Source of the DNA: CAVRUF01 sp963716005
GTDB taxonomy: Bacteria > Actinomycetota > Thermoleophilia > Gaiellales > Gaiellaceae
Direction: 5' to 3'
DNA length: 64,000 nt
NCBI GenBank assembly: GCA_963716005.1
Contig: OY970285.1
Location: 2,335,074-2,399,073 of the forward strand
Positions 16,203 through 26,995 of this stretch are shown one piece after another; the stretch's first letter is position 1, and every line of letters starts with the position of its first letter. A program made the position numbers and the translations under genes. The notes under the pieces were generated by a model, which saw only the letters and a program-made list of their open reading frames with translations, was not told where the DNA came from and made no database searches.

Positions 16203-17307
16203 GTGCAGGTTCGAGCCGCAGTCCTCGAGGAATTCGGTGCGCCGCTCGTCGTCCAGGACGTCGAGCTGGCCGACCCCAAGGCCGGGGAGGTCCTCGTCCG
16301 GATCGAAGCCTGCGGGGTCTGCCACACCGACCTCTACACGGCCTCTGGCGCCGATCCGAGCGGCTACGCGCCGGCGGTGCTCGGCCATGAGGGCGCGGGC
16401 GTCGTCGAGGCGGTCGGCCCGGACGTGACGCTCGTCGCGCCCGGAGACCACGTCGTCACCCTCTTCGCGCCCGAGTGCGGCAAGTGCGTCCACTGCCTGA
16501 GTCCGCGGACGAACCGCTGCACCGCGATCCGCGACCAGCAGGGGCTCGGTTATCTCCCCGACGGAACCGCGCGCTTTGGCCGCAACGGCGAGGAGATCCG
16601 CCATTTCATGGGCACGTCGACCTTCGCGGATCACACCGTCATGCCCGAGATCGCGCTCGCCAAGGTGAACCCCGAGGCGCCGCTCGCCGGCTGCGCGCCC
16701 TTCGCCTGCGGGCTCTCGACCGGGATCGGCGCGGCGCTGTACACGGCCCGCGTGGAGCCCGGTTCCACCTGCATGGTCTTCGGCTGCGGACTCGTCGGGC
16801 TCGGCGCGGTCATCGGCGCCCGCCTGGCCGGTGCGGATCGGATCGTCGCGATCGATCTCTCGGAGGAACGGCTCGCGGAGGCCCGGCGCCACGGCGCCAC
16901 CGACACGCAGGATCGCCGCCGACGACACCGTGGACTGGATCCGCGAGGAGACGGGCGGCTTCGGCGCCGACTACACCTTCGAGGCGACCGGCAACGTCCA
17001 GGTCATGCGCCAGGCGGTCGAATCCGCCCGGGAGGCCTGGGGCCTCGCGACCATGATCGGCGTCGCCGGCAAGGGCGAGACGCTCGACATCGTCCCGCGC
17101 TTCCTCATCACGGGCCGCCGCGTCACCGGCTCCTCGTTCGGCGGCGTGAAGGGTCGCAGCCAGGTGCCGGAGCTCGTCGACCGCTGGCTCGCCGGCGAGA
17201 TCGACGTGGACGCACTCGTCACCGACCGGATCCGGCTCGACGGCGTGAACGACGCGTTTGCCGCCATGGAGCGCCAGGAAGGGATCCGAACGGTGATCGA
17301 GTTTTGA
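16203..17307 (+). CDS. Zinc alcohol dehydrogenase, class III type (one frameshift)
   Basis: GTG 16203 (MQVRAAVLEEFG). Catalytic zinc region ACGVCHTDLYT and LGHEGAGVVEAVG, structural zinc motif CGKCVHC followed by RTNRC, and a nucleotide-binding FGCGLVGLGAV. These match S-(hydroxymethyl)thiol dehydrogenase-type (class III) enzymes that oxidise the formaldehyde-thiol adduct with NAD. The frame breaks near 16911, where CAG-ATC reads as CAGGATC. The C-terminal part resumes as IAADDTVDWIREETGGFGAD. Its stop overlaps an MBL-fold hydrolase gene, a pairing that suggests thiol-ester (formyl-thiol) hydrolysis as the next step. Mycothiol as cofactor is inferred from the phylum. Confidence 0.88.
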
Positions 17308-18041
17308 TCCTCGAGCGCACGGAGCATCCGAGCTGGCTGTCGAACGCCTACCTCCTCGGCGACGAGCCGGGCGGGCACGGCGTGCTCGTCGACTCGAACG
17401 GGATCAACCAGCCGCTGCTCGAGGCGGTCGAGCGCTACGAGATCACGATCACGGAAGTGCTGATCACGCATTCCCACGCGGATCACGTGGTCACCTGCGC
17501 CGACGACGCCGACCGCTTCGGCGTCGAGGTACTCGCGCATCCGCTCGTCCGCAACGCCGGCGTGCGCGTCGACCAGACGCTCGAGGACGGCGACACGCTC
17601 ACGGTCGGGAGCATGGAGATCGAGGTGCTCGCGACGCCGGGCCACTGCCTCGACCACCTCGCGTTCCTCGCGAACGGCAAGCACTGCCTCACCGCGGACT
17701 GCCTCTTCAAGGGCACCGTCGGCGGGACGATGGGCGGCGGCGAGACCGGCTACACCGACCAGGTGCACTCGATCATGGAGCGCCTGATGAAGCTCCCGCC
17801 CGAGACGCAGCTCCATCCGGGCCACAAGGAGCCGACGACGGTCGCGAAGGAATGGGACACGAACCCGTTCATCCGCGCGTGGCGCGGCGTGGACCCGCAG
17901 GGCTCCGAGCCCTGCCGGGTGAAGGGCGAGGACGCGACGCTCGTCCTCTGGGGCCCGGACTACGACGGCACGAACAAGGCGTGGGTCCGCTTCGGCGACG
18001 GCCGCGAGGCGATCGTCGGCGGCTCGCAGGTCGAGCGCTAG
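17304..18041 (+). CDS. MBL-fold metallohydrolase
   Basis: 245 residues. The best start is TTG 17304, which overlaps the ADH stop (TTGA). Metal motif ITHSHADHVV (HxHxDH), then ATPGHCLDHL, LTADCLFKG and LHPGHKEPT, give the full set of glyoxalase II-like ligands. Likely cytoplasmic. Placed directly after the class III ADH, it is a candidate S-formyl-thiol hydrolase in formaldehyde detoxification, by context only. Confidence 0.87.
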   Translation: MILERTEHPSWLSNAYLLGDEPGGHGVLVDSNGINQPLLEAVERYEITITEVLITHSHADHVVTCADDADRFGVEVLAHPLVRNAGVRVDQTLEDGDTLTVGSMEIEVLATPGHCLDHLAFLANGKHCLTADCLFKGTVGGTMGGGETGYTDQVHSIMERLMKLPPETQLHPGHKEPTTVAKEWDTNPFIRAWRGVDPQGSEPCRVKGEDATLVLWGPDYDGTNKAWVRFGDGREAIVGGSQVER

Positions 18042-18048
18042 CGCTTAC

Positions 18049-18409
18049 CTACCCGGCCTCCGAATCCGTTTGCCAGAGGCTGAAGATATTTCCTTCGGAG
18101 TCTTTGCACTCGGTGAACCAGCCCATGCCCGGCACCGGGGTCTTGTCCTCGGCCGAGCCGCCTAGCTCCGACGACCTTCGCGCGCGCGGCTTCCATGTCG
18201 TCGACCTCGAAGTAGTACGACGGGTGGCCGGTTCCCTTGTCGGAGTTCCACACCGCCACGCCGCTGTTCTCGCCGGTGCGCGCCATGCGGTAGTCGAGCT
18301 CGGGCATCTGGGACTCGCCGAACTCCCAGCCGAAGAGACCGCTCCAGAAGTTCTGCGCGCGGTCGACGTCCTCGGCCGGGAACTCGACATGGACGATGTC
18401 GCCTGCCAT
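18049..18409 (-). CDS. VOC family protein (one frameshift)
   Basis: ATG 18409 with GGGGGAGA upstream (MAGDIVHVEFPAEDVDRAQN). The body includes FWSGLFGWEFGES, GHPSYYFEVDDMEAA and, after a shift near 18165 (GTCGAG read as GTCGGAG), ELGGSAEDKTPVPGMGWFTE and DSEGNIFSLWQ. The domain is a single VOC unit of about 119 residues with the metal-type closing hairpin. Clear paralogue of the protein at 38187-38546. Lies 12 bp downstream of the nuclease gene on the same strand. Confidence 0.83.
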
Positions 18410-18421
18410 TGGTTCTCCCCC

Positions 18422-21400
18422 TTAGTAGAGCGCCTTGATCCGCTTGCGGAGTTCCCTCGCCTCCGCCTTCGTGAACGCCTTGCCCGTCTCGAGCTTCACC
18501 GTCACGTCGGCGATGACCAGCGCGACCGTCTTCACGAGCTCGTTGCCGTGCGCGTCGGCGATCTCTGCCGCCTGGAGCGCGGCGCAGACGAGCTTCGCGA
18601 CCGAGGCCTTGGACGAGTACGCCTTCGCCAGCGCGCAGACCTCGTCGTACGGGCTCATCTCGGGCGGAACGGCCGTGATGACGACCGTGTCGCGGTACTC
18701 CGTGACGCCGCCGTCCTTGTCGCGGATCTGGCCGCCGACCGAGAGCGTGCCGGCCGTCGAGGCCGAGCACGTCGCCGACGCGGCGGAACCGAATGCGCCG
18801 TAGCCCGAGCCGCAGTCGAACGCGTACTCGAACCCTGCGGCGGTATCAGCCGCGGACGGGTCGGTCTGGCCCGTGAACGTCAGCGTGAACGTTCCGGCCG
18901 GCGCCGTGTCGGGCGCGGTGAACGTCCCTGTCGGAGCAACGTTCGTCACCGTGACCGTCGCGGCCGCGGTTGCCGTCGCTCCTGACGGATCGGTCGCCTG
19001 CACGGTCACCGTCCGCGTGGCCGGGCCGTCGTCCCAGGTGAAGGTCGGCGACTGGCCGCTCGTCTCGAACGTGCCGTTGTCGTCGAGATCCCAGGCGTAC
19101 GTGAGCGCGTCGCCGTCCGGATCGGACCCGAAGCCGAGAGCGCGGTCGAGCCGCCTTCGGCGATCGTGTACGGCCCGCCCGCCGAGACCGACGGGGCACG
19201 GTTCAGCACGAGCTTCACGAGCTGCGGGTCGTGGTCGGAGGCCTGGTCGGCGAACTCCGCGTTCACGTGCACGACGTCGTACGCGAACGGCTTCCCGAAG
19301 ATCGCGTCGCTCACGAGGATGTGGTCCAGCGACTGCGAGTTGCCCTCGAACACGTACGTGTACTGCTCGTTCGCCGGCAGCGTCTCGAGCAGCGTGTGGA
19401 GCGGCGTGGCCTCGAGGATCGAGGCCGTCTGGGAGAAGTGGAAGTCGTTCAGGTCACCCAAGACGACCACGTTCCCGGCCGGGTTTGCGGCCAGGATCGC
19501 CTGCGAGAAGTCGCGGACGATCGTCGCCTGCTGGTGACGCTGCGTCTCGGTCACGCGAACCGGCGGCTGCCTGTGCCCGAAGAGCGGGTCGTCGCCGCCC
19601 TTCGAATTGAAGTGGTTCACGATCACGAACAGCTTCTTGCCCGCGTAGGTGAACTGCCCGGCGAGCGGCTTGCGGCTCGCGTTGAAGGCCGTGTTGGTCG
19701 GGTCGATGCGGCCCGGGCTGAACGCGAGGTCGCCGCTCGGGAGCACCGAGTTCGCCGTCGTCGAGCCTCCGCCCGGCGCGTCCACGAACGCGAGCCCGCG
19801 GTCGGTTCGGTAGAAGAACGCGACGCGGATGTTCCCGCCCGGCTCGCCTCCGTCGGAGCCGTTCACCGGGTTGACCTGGCGGTAGGAGTACGCCGGGCCG
19901 CCCGCGGTGACGATCGCCGCAGCGAGCCGGTCGAGCGTGAGGTTCGCGTCGACGGTGCCGTCGTTCGCCGCGCCGGTGTTGTCCTGGACCTCCTCGAGCC
20001 CGAGGAGATCGGGGGACTTCATGTTCGCGACGATGATCTGCGCGAGCCGGTCGAACTTCGACTGCGGGTCGCCCGGATCGAGGTTCTCGACGTTGAACGT
20101 CGCCACGGACAGCTCGTTCGGGCCCGCGGTGGTCGTCGTCTCGGGCGTGACGCCGTCGTGGACGGCGACGAGCGGCGTGGTCGCCTCGAGCACGAAGACG
20201 CCGAAGTTGTAGTCGAGCACTCCCTGGACCGGGCCCGCGTAGTGGTCGCCGACGTTCATGACCGCGGCGGGGACGATCTGGTCGTCGATCACGACGCGCT
20301 CCGGGTTGAAGTCGCTCGCGGTGATGAGGATCCCGCCGCGCGGCGTGCGCCCGGTCGTGCCGGCGCCGTTCTGCGCCAGCACGGGCGTCTCGCCGAACGA
20401 GTTCGTCGGGCCGACGGCGACCGGGACGCCGAGGTCGAGCCGCATCATCTCGAGGCTCTCCCAGAAATCGATCCCATCGCTGGCCGGCTCGAAGACGCCG
20501 CTCGTCTCGATCTCGCCGGTCGCGTCGTCGTCGATCACCTCGGTCGGCGGCACGCGACCGCCGGGCCCGATGAGCGTCGCCGCGGGAACCGGAGCGAGCG
20601 GCTGGAGCACGGTGATAGTGAGCGGCGCGACGAGCTCGGTGTTCGTGAGCCCGGCCGCCCCCGGGCGGAACTCGCTGACGCGCCCGGAGACCTGCACGCC
20701 GTTCCCGACCGTGACGGTCGGAGCGGCGCTCGTGAAGACGAAGATCGCCTCGGAGGTGTCCGGATTCGCGTCCGGCGCCGGATCCTGGATGTAGAAGCCG
20801 TTGCCCTTCACCGCGGTGACGACGCCGGTGGTCGCGACGTTCTGGTTCGCGCGCGGCGAGATGTGGGCCGCGCCCTGGATGTCGTGGATCGGAATCGGCA
20901 CGACCGGCGCGGCGACCGTGAACGAGAACACGTGGTCGGCCGGCAGGTTGTCCGGCGGATCCGACGTGTCGACGTCGTGGATCATCGTCGCGGTGACGGT
21001 GACCGTGCAGGCCTCGCCCGGCGCGAAGTCGATCGCGCTGTCGAGCGTGTACGTCCGCTTGTCGGCCGAGAAGGAGACCGCGGGTGAGCGGAAGCCGGAC
21101 GGGCACGCGATCGAGAACGCGTCCACGTCGGCGTTGACCGCCTCGCTGAAGCCGACGGTCACGTTGGCGTTCGTCGCGACGCCTGTGTCGCCGTTCGCGG
21201 GCGTGGTCGAGGTGACGGTGGGCCCGACCTCGGGAGGAGGCGTGCCGCACGGTGCCGCTGTCGTCGCCGAGTTGCGCGGGGTCGGAAGCCCGGCCGTGAA
21301 GTCCGCTGCGTTCGAGTCGGTGTCGGTACAGCCGTGCTCGGCGCGCACTGCGGCCGTCGAAGCGGCCAGCGTCGGCGCCGGAGCGGTTTCTGAGAAGTTC

Positions 21401-21912
21401 GCGTTGCCGTACCCGACGAGATCGAGGATCAGCGCGGTCTGCGCCACGGAACAGGGCGTAGAGCTCCCGTTACACGCGAGCGAGGTCGCCTGCTGGACGA
21501 GCGCCACTTTGCCTGCGGTCGCGCTCATGGCGATCGAGCCGGAGGCGTCGGTCGGAGGCAGCGGAGCGCCCACGGCGCCGGCGACGGTTCCCTCGCCGAC
21601 GAGCAGGTAGCCGCCCGCCGGGATGGTCACGGCCGGAAGCGCGGTGGCCGTGAAGTTCCCGGTCCCGGTCGCGCTGGCGTACTGCACGGACCAGCCCGCG
21701 ACGGACTGCGGCGTGGTGCCGCGGTTGAAGAGCTCGATGAAGTCGGTGTTGTAGACGGCGCCGGATGCGGCGCTCGTCGATCCTCCGCCTCCGTAGACCT
21801 GGCTGATGACGATGGACGGCGAAGGGCCGTTCGGTGGCAGTGCTGCCGCTCCCCCGACGGCGAACAGTGCGACGACGGCAACTACGGTGAAGCGCGAAAC
21901 CAAGCTGGGCAC
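18422..21912 (-). CDS. Large secreted endonuclease (ExeM/NucH-like), one frameshift
   Basis: Start GTG 21912 (VPSLVSRFTVVAVVALFAVG), preceded by GAGGGGG. A signal helix is followed by a lamin-tail domain (SIVISQVYGGGGS, TDFIELFNRG), an Ig-like domain (TPANGDTGVATNANVTVGF), an OB-fold region (GVVTAVKGNGFYIQDP) and an endonuclease/exonuclease/phosphatase domain. The latter has ATFNVENL, LGLEEVQDN, VIVNHFNSKGG, VVLGDLNDF, SLDHILVS and QASDHDPQLV, so the catalytic set is complete. PKD-like repeats close the protein. The frame breaks at the CCC run 19127-19129 (one G missing on the coding strand), inside the first PKD-like repeat. Role: extracellular DNA breakdown. About 1163 residues. Confidence 0.88.
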
Positions 21913-22049
21913 GGGCGATACCCCCTCGTTTGCGGCAGATGTCGGACGTTGGGCAGGTTCAGCATCTTCCTCTACCCCCGGAGGGGTCAAGTCGGATGTC
22001 CTGATCGTCACCGTTCGGTTACACGCGCGTGACGGGCGCGGCGCGCAGC

Positions 22050-22055
22050 TACGCT
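22050..22055 (+). promoter_or_regulatory. -10 box TACGCT, leaderless-type
   Basis: TACGCT ends 6 nt before the GTG at 22062 of the TypA gene, with no Shine-Dalgarno. Confidence 0.5.
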
Positions 22056-22061
22056 CGTCCG

Positions 22062-23903
22062 GTGGCTCTGAGAGAGGACATCCGCAACGTCGCCATCGTG
22101 GCGCACGTCGATCACGGCAAGACGACGCTCGTCGACGCGATGCTCTGGCAGTCCGGCTCCTTCCGGGCCAACCAGGACGTGGCCGAGCGGGTCATGGACT
22201 CGATGGACCTCGAGCGCGAGAAGGGCATCACGATCCTGGCCAAGAACACCGCCGTTCGCCACGGCGGCGTGAAGATCAACATCGTCGACACGCCCGGCCA
22301 TGCGGATTTCGGCGGAGAGGTCGAGCGCGGGCTCACGATGGTGGACGGCGTACTCCTGCTCGTCGACGCGAGCGAGGGCCCGCTGCCGCAGACGCGCTTC
22401 GTCCTGCGCAAGGCGCTCGAGGCGCGGCTGCCGCTGATCCTCGTCGTGAACAAGGTCGACCGCCCCGACGCGCGGATCGCCGAGGTCGTGGACGAGGTCT
22501 ACGCGCTCTTCCTCGACCTCGACGCCGACGAGAGCCAGATCGAGTTTCCGATCGTCTACTGCGAACGCGCGCGCGGGACAGGCCGGGTTCTCGGCCGACA
22601 ACCTCGCAGACGATCTCGAGCCGCTGTTCGAGACGCTGCTGAAGAACATTCCGGCGCCGTACTACACGGACGGGCCATCCGCTCCAGGCGCTCGTGACCA
22701 ACCTCGACGCGTCCCCGTACGTCGGCCGGCTCGCGCTGTGCCGCGTGTGGGAGGGGACGATCCGCCAGGGCCAGCAGATCGCCTGGTGCCGCGCGGACGG
22801 CGAGATCGAGCGCGCCAAGGTGAACGAGCTCTACGTGACCGAGGCGCTCGACCGCGTCGAGGCCGCCGAGGCCGGGCCGGGCGAGCTGATCGCGGTCGCC
22901 GGCATCCCCGAGGTGACGATCGGCGAGACGCTCGCCGACCTCGACGACCCGCGTCCGCTTCCCGGTGATCGGCGTGGACGAGCCGAGCCTCGCCATGACG
23001 ATCGGGATCAACACCTCGCCGCTCTCGGGGAACGACGGCGACAAGCTGACCGCCTCGATGGTCAAGAGCCGGCTCGACCAGGAGCTCGTCGGCAACGTCT
23101 CGCTGCGCGTGCTCCCGACCGAGCGGCCGGACGCCTGGGAGGTGCAGGGCCGCGGCGAGCTCCAGCTCGCGGTGCTGGTCGAGCTGATGCGCCGCGAGGG
23201 CTTCGAGCTGACGGTCGGCAAGCCGCAGGTCGTGACGCGCGAGATCGACGGCAAGCGCCACGAGCCGGTCGAGCGGCTCGCGATCGACGTCCCCGAGGAG
23301 TACGTCGGCGTCATCACCCAGCTGCTCGCGCTCCGCAAGGGGACGCTCGAGCAGATGGTCAACCACGGCACCGGCTGGGTGCGCATGGAGTACCGCGTCC
23401 CGGCGCGCGGCCTGATCGGCTTCCGCACGGAGTTCCTGACGGAGACGCGCGGCACCGGCATCCTCCACCACGTCTTCGACGGCTACGAGCCGTGGCACGG
23501 CGAGCTGCGCACGCGGCCCACGGGTTCGCTGGTGGCCGACCGGCGCGGCCCGACGACGGCGTTCGCGCTCATGAACCTCCAGGAGCGCGGCCAGATGTTC
23601 GTCGGCCCGACCGTGGAGGTCTACGAGGGCATGATCGTCGGCGAGAACGCGCGGGCCGAGGATCTCGACGTGAACGCCACGAAGGAGAAGAAGCTCACGA
23701 ACATGCGGGCGGCGTCGTCGGACGAGACGCTGCGCCTGATCCCGCCGCGGCCGCTCTCCCTGGAGCAGGCGCTGGAACTGATCCGCGACGACGAGTGCGT
23801 CGAGGTCACGCCGGAGCACATCCGGCTGCGCAAGGTCGAGCTGAGCGCGACGAAGCGGCAGAGCAGCGCGTCGAAGAAGGCTCGGGCGCTGGCCTCCAGC
23901 TAG
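22062..23903 (+). CDS. typA: Translational GTPase TypA/BipA (three frameshifts)
   Basis: GTG 22062 gives VALREDIRNVAIVAHVDHGK, the family's normal N-terminus. GTPase motifs: AHVDHGKTT (G1), VDTPGHADFGG (G3), VVNKVDRPDA (G4). Later blocks include NLDASPYVGRLALCRVW, GELQLAVLVELMRREGFEL and FLTETRGTGILHHVF. Shifts near 22562 (TGC-AAC as TGCGAAC), 22671 (GG as GGG) and 22961 (CC as CCC) split one normal 613-residue protein into four frames. All are single-base insertions. TypA is a ribosome-binding GTPase, usually single-copy and well conserved, so three natural breaks are unlikely. Followed by clpS. Confidence 0.93.
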
Positions 23904-23923
23904 ACGTCCGCTCGCAGGCGCGC

Positions 23924-23929
23924 TAAGGT
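23924..23929 (+). promoter_or_regulatory. -10 box TAAGGT, leaderless-type
   Basis: TAAGGT ends 7 nt before the ATG at 23937 of clpS, with no Shine-Dalgarno. Confidence 0.55.
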
Positions 23930-23936
23930 CGGATCA

Positions 23937-24233
23937 ATGGCGCCGGCCACCAAGACACCCCCGCGGAAGCGCATCCGGCCGACGGACGGGAGCGGCAGGG
24001 GCGACGCCTGCAAGGTCATCGTCCTGAACGACGACCACAACTCGTTCGACGGCGTCGCGTTCGCGCTGGCGCGGACGATTCCGGGCGTCTCGTACGAGCG
24101 CGGGCTCGAGCTCGCCGACAAGATCCACCGGTCCGGCAAGGCGATCGTCTGGTCGGGCCATCGCGAGCAGGCCGAGCTCTACTGGGAGCAGCTCAAGGAC
24201 TTCGGCCTGACGATGGCGCCGCTGGGCGGCTAA
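23937..24233 (+). CDS. clpS: Clp protease adaptor ClpS
   Basis: 98 residues. The core KVIVLNDDHNSFDGVAFALA is the ClpS signature (L-N-D-D-x-x-x-F), with KIHRSGKAIVWSGHREQAEL contributing the second conserved helix. ClpS delivers N-degron substrates to the ClpA/ClpC unfoldase. The basic N-terminal tail (KTPPRKRIRP) is longer and more positive than in E. coli. Intact, about 34 bp after typA and with its own -10 box. Confidence 0.9.
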   Translation: MAPATKTPPRKRIRPTDGSGRGDACKVIVLNDDHNSFDGVAFALARTIPGVSYERGLELADKIHRSGKAIVWSGHREQAELYWEQLKDFGLTMAPLGG

Positions 24234-24255
24234 CGGGCGCCGCGGGCGAGGTAGT

Positions 24256-25755
24256 TCAGTGCGCGGCGGGCACGGGACGCAAGGCGACGAACGCCCAGAC
24301 GGTTCTCGCGACGGCCCAGACGAGCGCGACCACACCGCTCGCCAAGAGCAGATACGCGAGGTCGGGGAGGCCCTGCGCGAGGGTCGTGAGCGGCAACCCG
24401 AGTTGCTTCGGGATCAGCACTAGGACGAGGAACGCCCAGGCGAGGTTCGTCACCAGGGCCAGGCCGATGCGCGACTTCCGTCCGAACCGGCCGGTGGGGA
24501 CTTGCCGGCGCCGCAGCGCCGATATCGAGTGCACCATCCCGCTGATCTGCAGGGCGAGGGCGCCGAACAGAGCCGCATAGACGATGAAGATGGCGATGCC
24601 CGACGGGGGAGGCTCGGGCTCCTTGTCAGCCAGGAGGCTCGCGACGCCTTCGGAGACGGTGCCCATGCGGCCGCGAACGAAGAGATCCAGCGAGTTCTCG
24701 GCGTTCATCAGCACGACCACGCCCTGGCCGCTCTCGGGCATCAGCACGACGTTCGAGTGGAAGGTGAACGTCTCGCCCTGGTGAAAGACGGCCGGGATGC
24801 CGTTCACAGGGCCGACGAACCAGCCCATGCCGTAGGAGGTGTCGGCCTCTGGGGTGGGGACGGCCGGCTCTTGCAGCTCGGCGATCCCCTCCGGCGAGAG
24901 CACCGACGCGCCGTCGTATTCGCCGTCGTTGAGCTGCGCGATCACGTAGTGCGTCATGTCCTCGGCGCTGGAGATGAGATAGCCGGCGGGAAGAAGGCCG
25001 CGGTTGAACGGTTCGTCGGAGGCTCTCGGCCGGCCGAACCAGTAGTTGTGGCCGGTGGCCAGGTCTCGGGCATCCGTCCTGGCCGTGAACGAACCGTCCA
25101 TCTCCAGGGGGTCGAAGACATTCTCCTGGATGTAGTCCTCGTACGACTGTCCGCCCACGGTCTGGACGATCAGCCCGAGCACCGAGAAATTGATCGTGCT
25201 GTATTGGTAGGCCTCGCCCACGGGCTTCGTCAGTTCGGCGGTACTCAGCTTGCGGACGGCCTTCTCGAGCGCGTCGTCGCTCGTGTCACCGTTGCCTTGG
25301 TACGACCTTCCCGTCTTCGTCGAGATGCCGCTCGTGTGGTTCAGGAGGTCACGGACGGTGATCTCCGCGGACGCTTCCTCGTCGGCCACTCGGAACCATG
25401 GGATGTAGTTCTGCACCGGCGCGTCGATGTCGACCTCCCCCGCCTCGACGAGCTGCATGACCGCCAAGGCGGTGACGGACTTGGCGACGGAGCCGATGAT
25501 GAACGGCGTCTCCGGTGAGACGGCCCGCCCGGACGAGTCGGCCTCGCCGAAGCCGCGCAGGTGGATGATCTCGCCGTCCTCGACGATTCCGAGCGCGAGG
25601 CCGGGAATGCGCTGGGCATCCATCTCGTCCTCCACGTAGGCGTCGATCTCGGCGAATTCGGGGTCCGCCTCGCCTTGGGCGACGGTGCCGCCGGAGCGGC
25701 CGGAACAGCTCGCCGCGAAGGCCGCGAGGAGCACCAGAACAGCGACCAGCGCCAC
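24256..25755 (-). CDS. Membrane-anchored serine beta-lactamase-like hydrolase
   Basis: 499 residues from GTG 25755. A lipoprotein signal (VLLAAFAASCSG, lipobox AASC) precedes a beta-lactamase/class C penicillin-binding domain with the nucleophile motif IGSVAKSVTA (SxxK), the second motif YQYSTINFSV (YST) and HQGET (HxG). Three or four C-terminal hydrophobic segments (AIFIVYAALFGALALQIS and others) follow. The family includes D-Ala peptidases and esterases, and the membrane tail is common in the soil-bacterial subgroup. Intact frame. Substrate unknown. Confidence 0.87.
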   Translation of the reverse strand: MALVAVLVLLAAFAASCSGRSGGTVAQGEADPEFAEIDAYVEDEMDAQRIPGLALGIVEDGEIIHLRGFGEADSSGRAVSPETPFIIGSVAKSVTALAVMQLVEAGEVDIDAPVQNYIPWFRVADEEASAEITVRDLLNHTSGISTKTGRSYQGNGDTSDDALEKAVRKLSTAELTKPVGEAYQYSTINFSVLGLIVQTVGGQSYEDYIQENVFDPLEMDGSFTARTDARDLATGHNYWFGRPRASDEPFNRGLLPAGYLISSAEDMTHYVIAQLNDGEYDGASVLSPEGIAELQEPAVPTPEADTSYGMGWFVGPVNGIPAVFHQGETFTFHSNVVLMPESGQGVVVLMNAENSLDLFVRGRMGTVSEGVASLLADKEPEPPPSGIAIFIVYAALFGALALQISGMVHSISALRRRQVPTGRFGRKSRIGLALVTNLAWAFLVLVLIPKQLGLPLTTLAQGLPDLAYLLLASGVVALVWAVARTVWAFVALRPVPAAH

Positions 25756-25869
25756 GACGGCAATCCGCCGCCGCCGCGGGCTCCAGCGGCCCGCCGCGGT
25801 ATTAGAGTCAGATGCAGCGATGTCGCATACTTTGCTGCTCGGCGGCGCGAACGCAAGACGTGGCGGTGC

Positions 25870-26956
25870 TTAGTCCTCGAGCGGCGCGAGCCCGAGGCAC
25901 TCCCGGAACGTGTTCTCGATCGTCGCGGCGCGGTCGTGGTTGCCCATCGAGCCGGTGACGAACGCGATCGCGTAGCCGCCGACCGTCGACGCCGCCGCGA
26001 AGCTGCCGCCCGTGCCGCCCATGCCGTAGCCGTCCTCGTCCACGGAGAAGCCGAGGCTCCACGAGACGTCGTGGCCGAAGACCTGGTCGATGCCGGAGCA
26101 CTGAGCGCGCGTCGCCTCGGCCAGCAAGTCCGGCGACAACAGCTCCCCTTGGAGGAGCGCCGCGTAGAGGCCGGCCGCGCCGCGGGCCGTGCCGTGGCCG
26201 TTGATCGACGGGATCTCGGCCGCTCGCCAGGCGGCGCTGTTCACGACCGCGCCGTCCCGCGCGCCGGGCGGGTTGCCGATTGCCTGTGGATAGATCTCCG
26301 GCTTGCCCGCCATGTTCTCGCGCGCGAAGTCGTCGTCGAGCCCGGTGATGTCGACCGCGCGTTTCTGCTCCTCAGGGGAGAGGCCGAACGCGAAGTCGAG
26401 GCCGAGCGGCTCGCAGACCTCCTCGCGCATGAACGTGCCGAGCGAGCGTCCGTCCACGCGACGCACCAACTCGCCGACGAGGTGGCCGTAGAAGAGCGCT
26501 GACTCGCCGTGCGCAGTGCCCGGCTCCCAGAGCGGCTCCTGCCGGGCGAGCAGCGCGCACAGCCCGTCCCAGTCGTAGAGCACGTCGGTCGGCGCCGGGT
26601 CGTCGAGCACGACCACGCCCGCCTGGTGGGAGAGCACGTGCCGAACCGTCGCGGGCGCGGTGAACTCGGGCCAGTACTTCTGCATCGGCACATCGAGCTC
26701 GAGCTCGCCGCGGTCGACCAGGACCAGCGCGCAGACCGCCGCGAACGGCTTGCTCACCGAGTACGGCTGGACGATCGAGTCGCGCTCCCACGGCCGCGTG
26801 CGCGCGGCGTCGGCCCAGCCGCCCCACAGGTCGACGACCCAGTCGCCGTCGTACCAGGCGGCGACCGCCGCGCCGGTTCCGGCTGCGTCTCGACCACGCG
26901 CTCGAACGCCTCTCGACAGGGGCGAAGCGAGGATCGGTCGTCCCTCCGACGGCCAT
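25870..26956 (-). CDS. Serine hydrolase/esterase, beta-lactamase family (two frameshifts)
   Basis: ATG 26956 (MAVGGTTDPRFAPV). The N-terminal 45 residues need two small deletions repaired near 26912 and 26882 to give REAFERVVETQPEPGAAVAA. After that the frame is clean: PYSVSKPFAAVCAL (SxxK), SALFYGHLVGEL (Tyr motif), GGTGGSFAAAS near the C-terminus. It resembles the EstB-type class C beta-lactamase-fold esterases that act on carboxyl esters. No signal peptide, so cytoplasmic. Divergent from the histidine kinase gene, 39 bp apart, so the two probably share a control region. Confidence 0.83.
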
Positions 26957-26995
26957 GGCGCAGTATCCTCGCCGAGACCTCCCGGAAGGAGAGGC

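Noticed and set aside
22062..23903. TypA as a pseudogene
   Set aside because: All GTPase and C-terminal motifs are intact across the three shifts, and a normal length is restored by removing single bases. Sequencing error is simpler.
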